Numbered from the stretch's first letter, positions 37,398 to 46,587 are shown. The stretch: 64,000 nt of DNA from an uncultured Clostridia bacterium (GCA_944332815.1 CALVKQ010000005.1:62001-126000); one strand, 5' to 3'. Notes: generated by a model not told the origin, from the letters alone. Numbers and translations: made by a program.

Positions 37398-39083
37398 TCA
37401 GATCCACACGATATTGTTGAAAAGCACGTTTTCCGCGCCGGAGATGAGCAGCTGTTTGCAGACGCCGAAGTTGGAGAGGGTCTTGCCCATTTCGCTCTTG
37501 CATTCCGCCGCGGACAGTTTGACCTTCTGCCAAAAATCTCCGCCCGTAAGGTCCACCGGACACTCGTAGTGGGAGAGGGAGGGATAGGCGACGAAGTCAA
37601 AGGTTATCCTCTTTTTCTCGGGGGAATAGATGTCCATTTGCAGGACGGCGTTCTTTTCGCAGGAGAAGGCGTCGCGCGAGGTGCGGCAGAGCACGAGAGT
37701 GCCTTCCGAGGTCCCCACGCCCGTTATGCCGAAAGGTCCTTTTCTTGCGGCGAGCACGCTTTCGTCCAGGAAGAAGTCGTCCGTCACCACCCAGAAGAGC
37801 CCCGTCCCCATATCGCCCGAGTAGACGATGCGAGAGGCGGACGCGCTCTTTTGCGCGGAGGAGTGCACACCTTTGTCGGAGGGGATGACGCCGGCTATAC
37901 GCGAGCTGGACAGCATGCCGTCCTTGCCCGTCACCGTCGCAAACGCCACCACAAGGTCGTCGGGGCGGCGGACGGGTATGCGGTAGAGATACTCATCCTC
38001 TCCCACCGTCTGCGGCGAGGAGAGAGGAGTCCACGTCCTTGCGAAAGATACGGGTTCGCCCGAGGAGAAATAGGCGGACACTTCCTGCGGCGCGCCCGAG
38101 CATTTCAGGCGCAGGTAAAGGGAATTTTCCTCCACGCGGAAGGATATCTCGGGCATGGGCACGGGCTTGCTGTCGTGAGCGAAGTTCTTGCGCAGCCACA
38201 GTATGAGGCTCTCGTAGGCGGACACGCTTATCTGAGAGGCGGAGCCGCGCACTATGAGCAGCACTTTGGAGGGCGCAGGCACCAGCGCCAGGATGTCGCC
38301 GGCTCTGTCCGCGTCCGTGTTGGAGGAGTTGGAGGAAACGATGTAATAGGTGGGGCAGGACACGAATTTTGCGTAAGTTTCCGCGCCTACGCCTGCCGAA
38401 AAGGCGCGTTCCTCGTCGTCGGAGGGCAGTTCTCTTTCGCCGCCCGGGAAGCGAGGGGTGCCTCTGCGCCACAGATAACCGCCCCCGTTTATGGGGACGA
38501 GCGCGCGCACTCTGCCGTCCATGCCTGCCGTCTGCCAGGCGATCTGCGCGCCGATGTCCACGCCTATGAGCCCTATCCTGCCTGCGTCCACATAACGCAG
38601 CCCGGAGAGCATGGTGATCGCGCGGCGAGCCACCTTTGCCCATTGGAACCACGGCGTTTCCCTGCCTGTGGACGTGATGGTGTAAAGGTGAGAGAAACAT
38701 TCGGGAGCCTGCGCGTAGGAGTACTCCGAAGGGTAGGTGGTGTGATGTCCGTCGTCATCCTCCGTCGCCCTGCCCAGATAGTCGCAGAGGCAGACGACGT
38801 AACCTGCTTTCACCAGCGAGTCCGTGATGTCGTCGAAACGGCGTTTGCTGTCGTGTGAGGGCAGGATGATGAGCGCCGGCCGCGCGTCGCGCCAACGCGC
38901 GTCATAATGTATGCGCGCGTAAACGCGCACCCTTCCGCTTGCCGTTTTTTCGGACGTGAAAAACACCTCTGTCGTGATGAGGTTATCTTTTACTTTGGAA
39001 GAAATGATGGAAGTTTCCGTCCCTTCCCTGACCGGATTGAACCCTTCCCATATCTCCGTAGGCGTCAGCAAGCGCATTTCCAT
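37398..39083 (-). CDS. Alpha/beta-hydrolase-fold protein with Asp at the nucleophile elbow
   Basis: 561 residues. Residues about 60-300 form an alpha/beta hydrolase of the dienelactone-hydrolase or acetyl-xylan-esterase type (ALIILPSHDSKRR, VVCLCDYLGRATEDD, YVDAGRIGLIGVDIGAQIAW). The nucleophile elbow reads GVDIG, with Asp where Ser (GxSxG) or Cys is usual. Residues about 330-561 are beta-rich, possibly a carbohydrate- or ligand-binding part. No signal peptide is seen. The start is the ATG at 39083 (39077 is also possible). A TATAAT lies 7 nt upstream with TTTACA 17 nt before it. Activity is uncertain. Confidence 0.75.
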   Translation of the reverse strand: MEMRLLTPTEIWEGFNPVREGTETSIISSKVKDNLITTEVFFTSEKTASGRVRVYARIHYDARWRDARPALIILPSHDSKRRFDDITDSLVKAGYVVCLCDYLGRATEDDDGHHTTYPSEYSYAQAPECFSHLYTITSTGRETPWFQWAKVARRAITMLSGLRYVDAGRIGLIGVDIGAQIAWQTAGMDGRVRALVPINGGGYLWRRGTPRFPGGERELPSDDEERAFSAGVGAETYAKFVSCPTYYIVSSNSSNTDADRAGDILALVPAPSKVLLIVRGSASQISVSAYESLILWLRKNFAHDSKPVPMPEISFRVEENSLYLRLKCSGAPQEVSAYFSSGEPVSFARTWTPLSSPQTVGEDEYLYRIPVRRPDDLVVAFATVTGKDGMLSSSRIAGVIPSDKGVHSSAQKSASASRIVYSGDMGTGLFWVVTDDFFLDESVLAARKGPFGITGVGTSEGTLVLCRTSRDAFSCEKNAVLQMDIYSPEKKRITFDFVAYPSLSHYECPVDLTGGDFWQKVKLSAAECKSEMGKTLSNFGVCKQLLISGAENVLFNNIVWI

Positions 39084-39273
39084 ACCCGAAATTATACCCC
39101 AAAACAAAGACAATGTAAAGCAGCAAAAGTGCGGGGCAGGGCGACGCAGCCGCGCTCCCCCGGGCGGACGGAGCGCAAAGTACGTCCGCGCGTGCCGCGG
39201 AGCGGTCCAGCGCCTTTTTGTATTCCTCCGCCATGATGCGCATCGTTTCTTCGGTGGGCAGCAGCTGATCCAT
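38983..39273 (-). CDS. Possible small membrane protein overlapping the hydrolase start
   Basis: 96 residues from an ATG with a strong GGAGGGAG ribosome site 5 nt upstream. A charged N-terminus (MDQLLPTEETMRIMAEEYKK) and a hydrophobic stretch (CPALLLLYIVFVLGYNFGYG) are present. It overlaps the hydrolase promoter and the first 100 nt of that gene in another frame. The ribosome site favours translation of at least the first part. The 3' half may be incidental. Confidence 0.35.
   Translation of the reverse strand: MDQLLPTEETMRIMAEEYKKALDRSAARADVLCAPSARGSAAASPCPALLLLYIVFVLGYNFGYGNALADAYGDMGRVQSGQGRDGNFHHFFQSKR
39091..39119 (-). promoter_or_regulatory. Hydrolase promoter, predicts leaderless mRNA
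   Basis: Minus strand: TTTACA (39114-39119), a 17-nt spacer and TATAAT (39091-39096), then 7 nt to the ATG at 39083. There is no ribosome site. Confidence 0.5.
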
Positions 39274-39340
39274 GACTCCCTCCTCTCGCCATGATATGTC
39301 GGGGGAGTCCCACAAGTTCCCGAAAATGCGTTTTCGGAGG

Positions 39341-40504
39341 TCAGCCGGCTTCCTTCACCTCTACGGTGACGGAGCAGGAAAAGGTTATCCCGTCAAGGCA
39401 GTCCGTAGGCATGGTGTACCCCGTTTTTTTGTACACTTCGTTTTGCAGGTGCAGAAAGTCCGCGTCGTGCGCGAGGGAAAGGGCATGACAGGCGCGCAGG
39501 CTGTTTTCCAATTCCCGAGCGGCTTCCTCCGCCGCTCTTTGCACGGTTTCGGAGGATGGGGTGACCTTCTCGCCGTCCGTGTTCTGGACTTCCAGCAAAG
39601 ACACGGAAACTTTGAGTTCCGCGTGCACGCTCATGCCGTTGGCGTTAAGTTTTGGGGAGGCGTCCAACACGCGGAATTCCGCCGCTTCCCCCGTGGGCAG
39701 CACGGGGGAGAGCCTGCCGTACACCTTGCTGCGCACCAGCATGGTGGCGGCTTGCGCAAGGTCCTTTTCCAGCACAAAAGGTTCCCCGTCGGAGATAACC
39801 AGGTCGCGTTCCATGACGAGCTGTTTCACCCCCTGCGCTTCCCCCTCCTGCGACTCGGGCTGATGCGTCTGTTCCACGATGTCTATGAGGGGGATGTTTA
39901 CGCTGCCGCTGCGCGAGAGCATATGGGCGAGGAAATCTTTCACCGTGACCAGCGCCAGCCCGTCGCCGCCCAGATTTTGTATGAGCGCGGATTGTATGAG
40001 ATAGGTGGACGCGACGGTCGTCCCCGTCCTTGCCGCAAGCACGTCGGCAGGGGAGAGTTCTGTCGCGGTGACCGCCGCCTGTTCGGGGAGAGAGTGCGAG
40101 GAGATGAGCGGATCGAAAAGCGCGGCAGGCGGCGCGGAAAACACGCTTGGCGACAAAACGAGGACATTACAATGCGAAAGCGATACGATGAGCCCCATTT
40201 TTTGCGATATCTTATCCAATCCTTCCGAAAGAGTCGCGCCCTTTTCCGTGTAGACGACATAGTTTTGAGTGTTGTCGCCGCCGGCTCCTCCCGACACGGT
40301 GACGGCAAGCGCGGATACGGTGAATGAGTCTTCCGTGCGCTCTATCCCCAGCCCTATCACAAGGGCGGATTCGGTGAGGGAGCGGATGTTCGTGGTGCGC
40401 CCGAAAAAGACCAGCAGCAGGACGGCGACGAGCACGACCAGCCATTTGGTGCGGAAAAATCTGTCTTTCAGCCTTGCCGCGACGGCACGCGAGGTCTTAT
40501 CCAT
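39341..40504 (-). CDS. Ger(x)C-family spore germination protein (GerC subunit)
   Basis: 387 residues. C subunit of a GerA-type nutrient germinant receptor in the spore inner membrane. The N-terminus has one membrane helix (WLVVLVAVLLLVFFG) rather than a lipobox. The Ger(x)C pattern follows: ALVIGLGIERTEDSFTVSAL, EGLDKISQKMGLIVSLSHCNVLVLS, LVISDGEPFVLEKD. No Cys lipid anchor is visible, which is unusual for GerC. GGAGGGAAGG precedes the ATG. It is the last gene of the A-B-C operon. Confidence 0.85.
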   Translation of the reverse strand: MDKTSRAVAARLKDRFFRTKWLVVLVAVLLLVFFGRTTNIRSLTESALVIGLGIERTEDSFTVSALAVTVSGGAGGDNTQNYVVYTEKGATLSEGLDKISQKMGLIVSLSHCNVLVLSPSVFSAPPAALFDPLISSHSLPEQAAVTATELSPADVLAARTGTTVASTYLIQSALIQNLGGDGLALVTVKDFLAHMLSRSGSVNIPLIDIVEQTHQPESQEGEAQGVKQLVMERDLVISDGEPFVLEKDLAQAATMLVRSKVYGRLSPVLPTGEAAEFRVLDASPKLNANGMSVHAELKVSVSLLEVQNTDGEKVTPSSETVQRAAEEAARELENSLRACHALSLAHDADFLHLQNEVYKKTGYTMPTDCLDGITFSCSVTVEVKEAG

Positions 40505-41660
40505 TCCTTCCCTCCCCGACTGCGACGCCACGTTCTCTCAGATACGGCGCGGAACGCGCCCACCGTCTACGGAAGGTCAGCGCAAAGAAGGAGAGCGCGA
40601 TGAAAAGCGCGAGCGCGCACATGACGTAACCGAACTCCGTCACGGAGAAGTCTATCGCTTCCTGCGTGTTGGGCAGCGCGAGAGGGAGGATGACTATGAC
40701 CGCGGAAAATGCGGCGAGCGCAGGCAGAGAGGTGCCCGTCACCCTTTTTGCGCCCTCCGCCGCGCCCCACATATGCAGGGAGAGGGAGAGCATCGCCATG
40801 ACGATGACGACGAAGATGGCTGCCCAGTCCAGTCTGCCTATCTCCAAGGAGAATTTGTTGAAGCCGGACAGCCTTATCAGGATATTGTAGACGTAGGGGA
40901 GGGCGTTGCCGTACATGGCGACGGCGACGAGGCAGGTGACGGCGACGAGGGCGTAGGACACCCCTGTGCCCACCGCAAGGAAGGGGAACTTTTTGCGTTT
41001 GATGTCGGCAAACAGGAGGGGGAACATATCCCCCAGCCACATCCCGAAGCGCAGTCCGCGCGCAAAGAATTCTCCGGGAGGCAAGGCGTTCACGGGGAGG
41101 TTCCTGCCGAAGTCCAGGTCGGTTTCCAAAAAGGCGAAGTTCGCCACGACGATGACCAGCATGACGGGCACGAGCAGTTCCGCGCACCGCGCAATGCCGC
41201 GCAGTCCTTTGACACCGAGATAGATCACGGGAGCCGCGAGTATGAGCACCACGACGTAGGGTGGGATGCCGACGAACAGATCCACCATGAGGAAGACCAC
41301 CGTGTAGACGAAATATATCGCCCCTTTCACCGCGAGGTAGAGGGAGGTCAGCAGACAGAGCGCGCGGTAGGGAAAGGTGTTTTCGGCGCGCAGAGCGGCG
41401 TCCGCCCCCGAAGAAGCGTAACGGAAGACGCAGGCAAGACAGAGGATGTCCAGGGCTATCATGAAAAGGTACAGCCAAAAGGTGTCGGAGAGCATTTCGG
41501 CGTGCACCAGTCCGGGCAGGGAGGACACCTTGAACACCGTGCCGCAGGCAAAGACCAGGCACGCCGCCTGCGAGTCGTAAAGGGCGGAAAGACCTTTTGC
41601 TGCGGAGAGGCGAGAACCGGGGATAACGGCATTTTCGGAAGTTAAAGACGTTGTTTTCAC
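40497..41660 (-). CDS. GerAB-type spore germination permease (B subunit)
   Basis: 387 residues and about ten membrane helices, APC-superfamily endospore germination permease. LSALYDSQAACLVFACGT, VGIPPYVVVLILAAPVIYLGVKGLRGIARCAELLVP and a GMWLGDMFPLLFADIKRKK segment follow the family pattern. The B subunit is thought to hold the germinant pocket. It overlaps the GerC gene by 8 nt and the GerA gene by 4 nt, so the three are translationally coupled. Confidence 0.85.
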   Translation of the reverse strand: MKTTSLTSENAVIPGSRLSAAKGLSALYDSQAACLVFACGTVFKVSSLPGLVHAEMLSDTFWLYLFMIALDILCLACVFRYASSGADAALRAENTFPYRALCLLTSLYLAVKGAIYFVYTVVFLMVDLFVGIPPYVVVLILAAPVIYLGVKGLRGIARCAELLVPVMLVIVVANFAFLETDLDFGRNLPVNALPPGEFFARGLRFGMWLGDMFPLLFADIKRKKFPFLAVGTGVSYALVAVTCLVAVAMYGNALPYVYNILIRLSGFNKFSLEIGRLDWAAIFVVIVMAMLSLSLHMWGAAEGAKRVTGTSLPALAAFSAVIVILPLALPNTQEAIDFSVTEFGYVMCALALFIALSFFALTFRRRWARSAPYLRERGVAVGEGRNG

Positions 41661-43123
41661 TGTTCATCCCCCTGTTTTTGTCGAAATCTGTTATTGTTCG
41701 GGAAGGAGAGAGGACGGGTGTCCATGTGTTTTGCGGACGCTTTCAGCAAGCCGTCTTTGAGGTCTGCGCGGATGCGCGGAGCGTAAGGGGCAAAGTAGGG
41801 CGCGCCGTAGCTTTGCAATGTCGCGAGATAACACAGGGTCACCACCAGCACGGCAATGATGCCGAACAGACCCAGCACCGCGCTGGCGCAGAGGAATATG
41901 AGGCGCAGGATGGAGAGGGTCCCCACTTGGTCGGGCACGCAGAATATCCCTATGGAAGAGAGCGCCGTCACCAGCACCGCAGGGGAGGAGATGAGCCCTG
42001 CTTTCACCGCCGTGTCGCCCAGCACTATCGCCCCCACTATGGACAGCGACACGCTGAGGTAGCGAGGCATCCGCATGGAAGCCTCGTTGAGTATCTCGAA
42101 GAGTAGCAGCACGAACAGCATTTCCACGGCAGGGGGGAAGGGGATGGTGGACGTCGCGCCCACCAGCGTGACGAGGAAGTCTATCGGCAGCAGGTGAAAG
42201 TGGTAGCTTTGCAGGGCGACGTAGCCTGCCGGCAGCAGCACCGTGAGCGCCGCGCCCAGCACGCGGAAAAACCTTGCGAGCGAAGCGCGCCAGTCGCCCG
42301 AGTAATAGTCGTAGCCGTCCTGTAAGTCTTCGAGCAGGAGGAAGGGCAGCGTTAGCACGATGGGGGAGCCGTCCGTGATGACCGCCACTCTGCCTTCCAG
42401 CAGTTTTGCCGCCACGACGTCCGGTTTTTCGGAGTTGCCCACCTGCTTGAAGAAGGAGTTGCCGTGCTCTTCCAAAAAGGGGGCGAGGAGGGCGCCGTCC
42501 GTTATGCCGTCGATGTCTATCCCATTCAGCCTGTCGCGCACTCTGTTCACGATGTCGGGGTCGGCGACGCCGTGCACGTACGCCAACGTCACCGGGGTGA
42601 CGGACAGTCTGCCCACGGACAGGTTCTCGAACACCAGGTCGGGGGATTTTATCCTGCGGCGGATGAGGGCGGTGTTGGTCTTTATCTCTTCGATGAACCC
42701 TTCCCGCGGTCCTTTCAGCACGGTGGCGGTGGGAGGTTCCGCGACGGAGCGCTTCTCCGTCTTTCTTTGCGAGAACATGAAAAATCGGTCGCAGCCGTCG
42801 ACGAAGAGGGCGACGTCCCCTTCCGCGATCTTGCCTATCCCTTCGTCGTAGGGGAGGAGGGTGACGTCCTGGCAGAAGGAGAGGGCGGCAAGCAGCTTTT
42901 CTCTCACCTCTTCGCAGCCGCTCTCGGAGGGGGAGAACAGTTCACGGGCGTGCGCGCATACGGGCGCGACGATATCCTGTTCCAACAGCAGTTTGTCCGA
43001 GAGGCTGTCGATGTAACAGAACACTCCCAAGGCTGCGTCTTCGCCCGGGACTTCTCGCAGGAGCAGGTCGCAGGTGTCGTGGAAATCCGACTTTATTTTT
43101 GCGGAAAGTTCTTGTACGTTCAC
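41657..43123 (-). CDS. GerAA-type spore germination protein (A subunit)
   Basis: About 488 residues from a GTG at 43123. The soluble N-terminal half has VFCYIDSLSDKLLL and GDVALFVDGCDRFFMFSQRKTEKRSVAEPPTATVLKGPREGFIEEIKTNTALIRRRIKSPDL. That is the GerA hallmark (E-P-x(4)-R-G-P-R-E-G-F-x-E). The C-terminal half has several helices (PFPPAVEMLFVLLLFEILNEASMRMP). The frame is open up to 43246, but that would cross the divergent promoter region. The GTG start is a judgement based on family length. Confidence 0.88.
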   Translation of the reverse strand: MNVQELSAKIKSDFHDTCDLLLREVPGEDAALGVFCYIDSLSDKLLLEQDIVAPVCAHARELFSPSESGCEEVREKLLAALSFCQDVTLLPYDEGIGKIAEGDVALFVDGCDRFFMFSQRKTEKRSVAEPPTATVLKGPREGFIEEIKTNTALIRRRIKSPDLVFENLSVGRLSVTPVTLAYVHGVADPDIVNRVRDRLNGIDIDGITDGALLAPFLEEHGNSFFKQVGNSEKPDVVAAKLLEGRVAVITDGSPIVLTLPFLLLEDLQDGYDYYSGDWRASLARFFRVLGAALTVLLPAGYVALQSYHFHLLPIDFLVTLVGATSTIPFPPAVEMLFVLLLFEILNEASMRMPRYLSVSLSIVGAIVLGDTAVKAGLISSPAVLVTALSSIGIFCVPDQVGTLSILRLIFLCASAVLGLFGIIAVLVVTLCYLATLQSYGAPYFAPYAPRIRADLKDGLLKASAKHMDTRPLSFPNNNRFRQKQGDEQ

Positions 43124-43263
43124 GCCGTCATGATTGCCGTGAGGAAGGGAATGTATAACATTTCGAGATGGGTCACGCAAAAAAAGCGCAAAAAAATCGC
43201 GGTCAGCTCTTTTCTGCGGAGGAAATCGGTAGTATAATATCCTCATTGCAAAGGAGGGGATAT

Positions 43264-43959
43264 ATGAGCAACGAACTTTATTTCGACCCCGATGTCGCTT
43301 TGGCGCAGATAGAGAGGGAAAGAGAAGCGGAGGAAAAGAAAAAGAAACGCAGGACGCTTTGGCAGGCGATAAAATACGCGTGCTGCACCATCAGCGCCGG
43401 CATAGTTCAGATAGTTTCTTTCAGCATCCTGACGCTTTGCATCCCGGAGAACATAGGGTCTTTCCACTTCATCATCGAGCAGCAGACGGACGAGTTCATC
43501 GCCACCACGATCGGGTTGGCGCTGTCCATAATCTGGAACTTCACCATCAACCGAAAGTTCACGTTCAAGTCTGTGGCGAACGTGCCGCGCTCCATGTTTT
43601 TGGCGTTTTTGTTCTACGTGCCGTTCTATCCTTTCCAGATATGGTACGTCCCCACGGTGAGCGACGCGATAGGCGGCGGAGATCTGGCGGAGATACTCGC
43701 CACCGCGACGGTCATGCTCATCAACGGTGTGTTGGAGTTCTGCTGGCAGAAGTTCTTCATCTACCGCAATTCGCAGGATTCCGCGCTTGAAAAATACAAG
43801 GTCGGGGAAATTGGCGAATTCGGCGAAGTGACCATAGAAAAGCCCGAGATCACGTCGTCCGACCTGTTGCAGCTCATGGAAGCCGGCGTGGACATCACCG
43901 CCGACGACAAAGCGCTTAAAAAGGAGCTCAAAGCGCTTCAAAAGGCGGCGAACGCCTGA
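43264..43959 (+). CDS. GtrA-family membrane protein
   Basis: 231 residues with four helices in the GtrA pattern. The signature NFTINRKFTFKS after helix 2 and FCWQKFFIYR after helix 4 are clear. GtrA-like proteins move or position lipid-linked sugars for surface glycosylation. The protein has a charged 35-residue N-terminus and an acidic/Lys-rich C-terminal tail of about 55 residues. AAGGAGGGG precedes the ATG. It diverges from the gerA operon. Confidence 0.85.
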   Translation: MSNELYFDPDVALAQIEREREAEEKKKKRRTLWQAIKYACCTISAGIVQIVSFSILTLCIPENIGSFHFIIEQQTDEFIATTIGLALSIIWNFTINRKFTFKSVANVPRSMFLAFLFYVPFYPFQIWYVPTVSDAIGGGDLAEILATATVMLINGVLEFCWQKFFIYRNSQDSALEKYKVGEIGEFGEVTIEKPEITSSDLLQLMEAGVDITADDKALKKELKALQKAANA

Positions 43960-44018
43960 GTGACCAAAAAGGAAGACTGTTTAGCCGACCGGCTCAGCCG
44001 GTGGTCATCCGAAAAACA

Positions 44019-44046
44019 AACGACCCACCCGTGACGGTGGGTCGTT
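44019..44046. terminator. Hairpin between GtrA gene and purF
   Basis: AACGACCCACC, CGTGAC, GGTGGGTCGTT. The T-run is short. A second hairpin CCGGCTCAGCCGG lies just to the left (about 43989-44001). Confidence 0.6.
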
Positions 44047-44075
44047 CATTATGCTTTTGACGGGAAGAGATCCTT

Positions 44076-45503
44076 TCATTCGAGGGCGTTGCCCACGGAG
44101 AGTATCTCTTTATCGCTGATGTCCATGGGGTAATTGCCGTCGAAGCAAGCGGTGCAGTAGGGTCCGCCGCCGCAGCTCTTCACCATGAGATCGAGGGGGA
44201 TATAGTGCAGGCTGTCCGCGCCTATCTCCTTGCATATCTCCTCTTCCGACTTGAACGCGCCTATGAGCTGATCCCTGGTTTCCATATCCACGCCGAAGTA
44301 GCAGGGGAATTTGACGGGAGGGGAGCCCACCAGCATATGCACTTCTTTCGCGCCGCTCGCGCGGAGCAGGCTGATTATCTTTCTGGATGTGGTGCCGCGC
44401 ACTATGCTGTCGTCGATGAGGATGAGGCGTTTTCCTTTGATGTTGCTGCGGAAGGCGTTCAGTTTTATCTTGACGGAGCTTTCGCGCATGGACTGGCTGG
44501 GCTGGATGAACGTCCTGCCGATGTAACGGTTCTTGGTGAGGGCGTCCACCATGGGCAGACCGCTCACGTCCGCATATCCTCTCGCGCAGACGGTCGCGCT
44601 GTCCGGCACGCCTGCCACGATGTCGGCGTCTATCTTGAACAGACGCGCGAGCTCCTTGCCGCAGTTATATCTCGCCTCGTACACGCTCACGCCGTCGATG
44701 ACGGAATCGCTTCTTGCAAGATAGACGTACTCGAAGATGCAGGGTTTGACGTCCGGGATGGCGTACTTGTGGGAGCGGATGTTGCCGTCGGGGGTGACGA
44801 TGACCATCTCGCCGGGTTCCACGTCGCGGACAAATTCCGCGTCCACCGCGTCCAGCGCGCAGGATTCGCTCGCGAAGATGACGGAGTTGCCCTTTTTTCC
44901 CATCACAAGAGGTTTGAGCCCGTACTTGTCGCGCACTGCGATGAGCTTGTTGTCCGCCATACAGACTATGGCGAATGCGCCGAGGAAGTCCAGGCACGCC
45001 TTTTGCACGCCGTTCTCCACGCTGGAAGTGGTGTAGTAGTTGATGAGTGCGGCGACCACTTCGCTGTCCACGGAGGACTGGAAGATATGGCCGCGCTCGA
45101 TGAGCCAGTTCTTGATGGTGGCGGCGTTGACGATGTTGCCGTTGTGGGCGATCGCCATCCTGCCGTATCTGCCGTAAAAGACGACGGGCTGCGCGTTGAC
45201 GACGTTGCTGGAACCGCAGGTGGAATATCTGACGTGTCCTATCGCGATGTCGGAGTCGGGAAGAAGAGCGAGTTCCTCGTCCGAAAAGACCTCGTTCACC
45301 AGTCCCATATTTTTGTAGTAGGCGATCTTTCTGCCCGGCATATTGACGGCAATGCCGGCGCTTTCCTGTCCTCTGTGCTGCAAGGCGAACAGTCCGTAGT
45401 AGACCTCGCGCGCAAGCTGCTCCTTTTCGGGGGAGATGACGCCGAATATGCCGCATTCTTCATGCACGCCGAACTCTTTTTGGTCGAGCAAAATATCTTT
45501 CAT
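44076..45503 (-). CDS. purF: Amidophosphoribosyltransferase
   Basis: First committed step of purine synthesis: PRPP plus glutamine gives phosphoribosylamine. 475 residues. A 16-residue propeptide precedes the catalytic Cys in EECGIFGV. The glutaminase part has GHVRYSTCGSSNVVNAQPV. The PRPP loop reads RLILIDDSIVRGTTS (about 355-369). Late cysteines in KFPCYFGVDM and SCGGGPYCTACFDG fit the iron-sulphur type found in Bacillota. GGAGTG lies upstream. It is 15 nt after purC. Confidence 0.96.
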   Translation of the reverse strand: MKDILLDQKEFGVHEECGIFGVISPEKEQLAREVYYGLFALQHRGQESAGIAVNMPGRKIAYYKNMGLVNEVFSDEELALLPDSDIAIGHVRYSTCGSSNVVNAQPVVFYGRYGRMAIAHNGNIVNAATIKNWLIERGHIFQSSVDSEVVAALINYYTTSSVENGVQKACLDFLGAFAIVCMADNKLIAVRDKYGLKPLVMGKKGNSVIFASESCALDAVDAEFVRDVEPGEMVIVTPDGNIRSHKYAIPDVKPCIFEYVYLARSDSVIDGVSVYEARYNCGKELARLFKIDADIVAGVPDSATVCARGYADVSGLPMVDALTKNRYIGRTFIQPSQSMRESSVKIKLNAFRSNIKGKRLILIDDSIVRGTTSRKIISLLRASGAKEVHMLVGSPPVKFPCYFGVDMETRDQLIGAFKSEEEICKEIGADSLHYIPLDLMVKSCGGGPYCTACFDGNYPMDISDKEILSVGNALE

Positions 45504-45518
45504 AACACTCCGTGACGG

Positions 45519-46229
45519 TCAGTTGCCGCTAGTGATGCGCTTCATTATCTCCAAGTACGCGTCCTCGACGCCGCCCAGATCGCGGCGGAAACGGTCCTTG
45601 TCCAGCTTTTCGTGCGTGGTGCTGTCCCAGAAACGGCAGGTGTCGGGGGAAATCTCGTCCGCCAGCACTATCTCGCCGTGGAACCTGCCGAACTCCAGCT
45701 TGAAGTCGATGAGGTCGATGCCGATACCCTTGAAGAAGGTCTTCATCTCATCGTTGACCTTGAAGGCGAGTTCCTTGATGCGCTCTATCTCTTCCTTGGT
45801 GGCAAGCCGGAGGGCGAGCGCGTGATATTCGTTGATGAGGGGGTCGCCCAGTTCATCGTTCTTGTAAGAGAATTCGATGGTGGGGATGGCGAGCGCGGTG
45901 CCTTCTTCCACGCCGTAACGCTTGGAGAAGCTGCCTGCCGCCACGTTGCGGATAATGACCTCGAGGGGGACGATCTGTACCTTTTTGACCAGCGTGTCGC
46001 GATCGGAGAGCTCCTCGACGAAGTGGGAGGGGACGCCCTTCTTTTCCAGCATCGCCATCATCATGTTGCTCATCTTGTTGTTGATGACGCCCTTGCCTTG
46101 GATGGTGCCTTTCTTCAACCCGTTGAACGCCGTCGCGTCGTCCTTATAGGACACGATGACGAGGTCCGGATCGTCGGTGGCGTACACTTTCTTGGCTTTG
46201 CCTTCGTAGATCTGCTCGAGTTTTTTCAT
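45519..46229 (-). CDS. purC: SAICAR synthetase
   Basis: Joins CAIR and aspartate in purine synthesis. 236 residues, the usual size. [32 protein letters not shown] at the N-terminus, [22 protein letters not shown] residues in the middle and [10 protein letters not shown] later are diagnostic. GGAGGT lies upstream of the ATG. It is first in a purC-purF operon behind a structured leader. Confidence 0.96.
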   Translation of the reverse strand: MKKLEQIYEGKAKKVYATDDPDLVIVSYKDDATAFNGLKKGTIQGKGVINNKMSNMMMAMLEKKGVPSHFVEELSDRDTLVKKVQIVPLEVIIRNVAAGSFSKRYGVEEGTALAIPTIEFSYKNDELGDPLINEYHALALRLATKEEIERIKELAFKVNDEMKTFFKGIGIDLIDFKLEFGRFHGEIVLADEISPDTCRFWDSTTHEKLDKDRFRRDLGGVEDAYLEIMKRITSGN

Positions 46230-46400
46230 ACTACCTCCGTAAAATCAGAAAGCACGGCGGAAGCCATGCTTTTCGGTGTTGTCAGGACCTGCCGTTTCGG
46301 CGTACGCCGGACTTTCCCCTTCGGAAGAAAATTTTGCGCATTGCCGGGTCACGGTGTTTCTCATGCGCATATATTATCACACAGACGCGCGCGAGGGCAA
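46230..46400 (-). promoter_or_regulatory. purC leader with structured RNA, possible attenuator
   Basis: The minus-strand leader is about 130-140 nt from a weak promoter (TTTGCC, 17 nt, GATAAT; -10 at about 46374-46379). It contains several pairings, including GGCGTACGCC and a final hairpin AAAGCATGG, CTTCCG, CCGTGCTTT followed by CTGATTTT just before the ribosome site. That last hairpin could be a terminator or sequester the start. I compared it by eye with purine, ZTP, PRPP and SAM riboswitch consensus and saw no convincing match. Confidence 0.4.
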
Positions 46401-46560
46401 ACGTAATCACCCCAAAAAATAAAAAAATCCAAACAGACATTTTTAAGATAATGTCGGGCAGGGGAGAGCGCCGCCCCTGCCGAATTGCCGACAGGGAGGG
46501 GAGAGCAGGGGCAGGAAAAAAGAAAATTAGTTCACAATTGATTTAATTTTCCGAGAGATA
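46401..46560. other. Intergenic between divergent purC and gdhA
   Basis: No gene. A/G-rich on the + strand. Nothing recognisable apart from the gdhA promoter that follows. Confidence 0.4.
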
Positions 46561-46587
46561 TTGACACGGGGCGAGGGATGATATAAT
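46561..46587 (+). promoter_or_regulatory. gdhA promoter
   Basis: Perfect TTGACA (46561-46566) and perfect TATAAT (46582-46587), separated by only 15 nt, shorter than usual. Such a strong but mis-spaced promoter may need an activator. Confidence 0.55.

Noticed and set aside
46261..46380. SAM-I, ZTP or cobalamin riboswitch before purC
   Set aside because: Only short fragments (CCCGGCAA, GGGGAAAGTCC) resemble these classes; the conserved cores and their order are missing.
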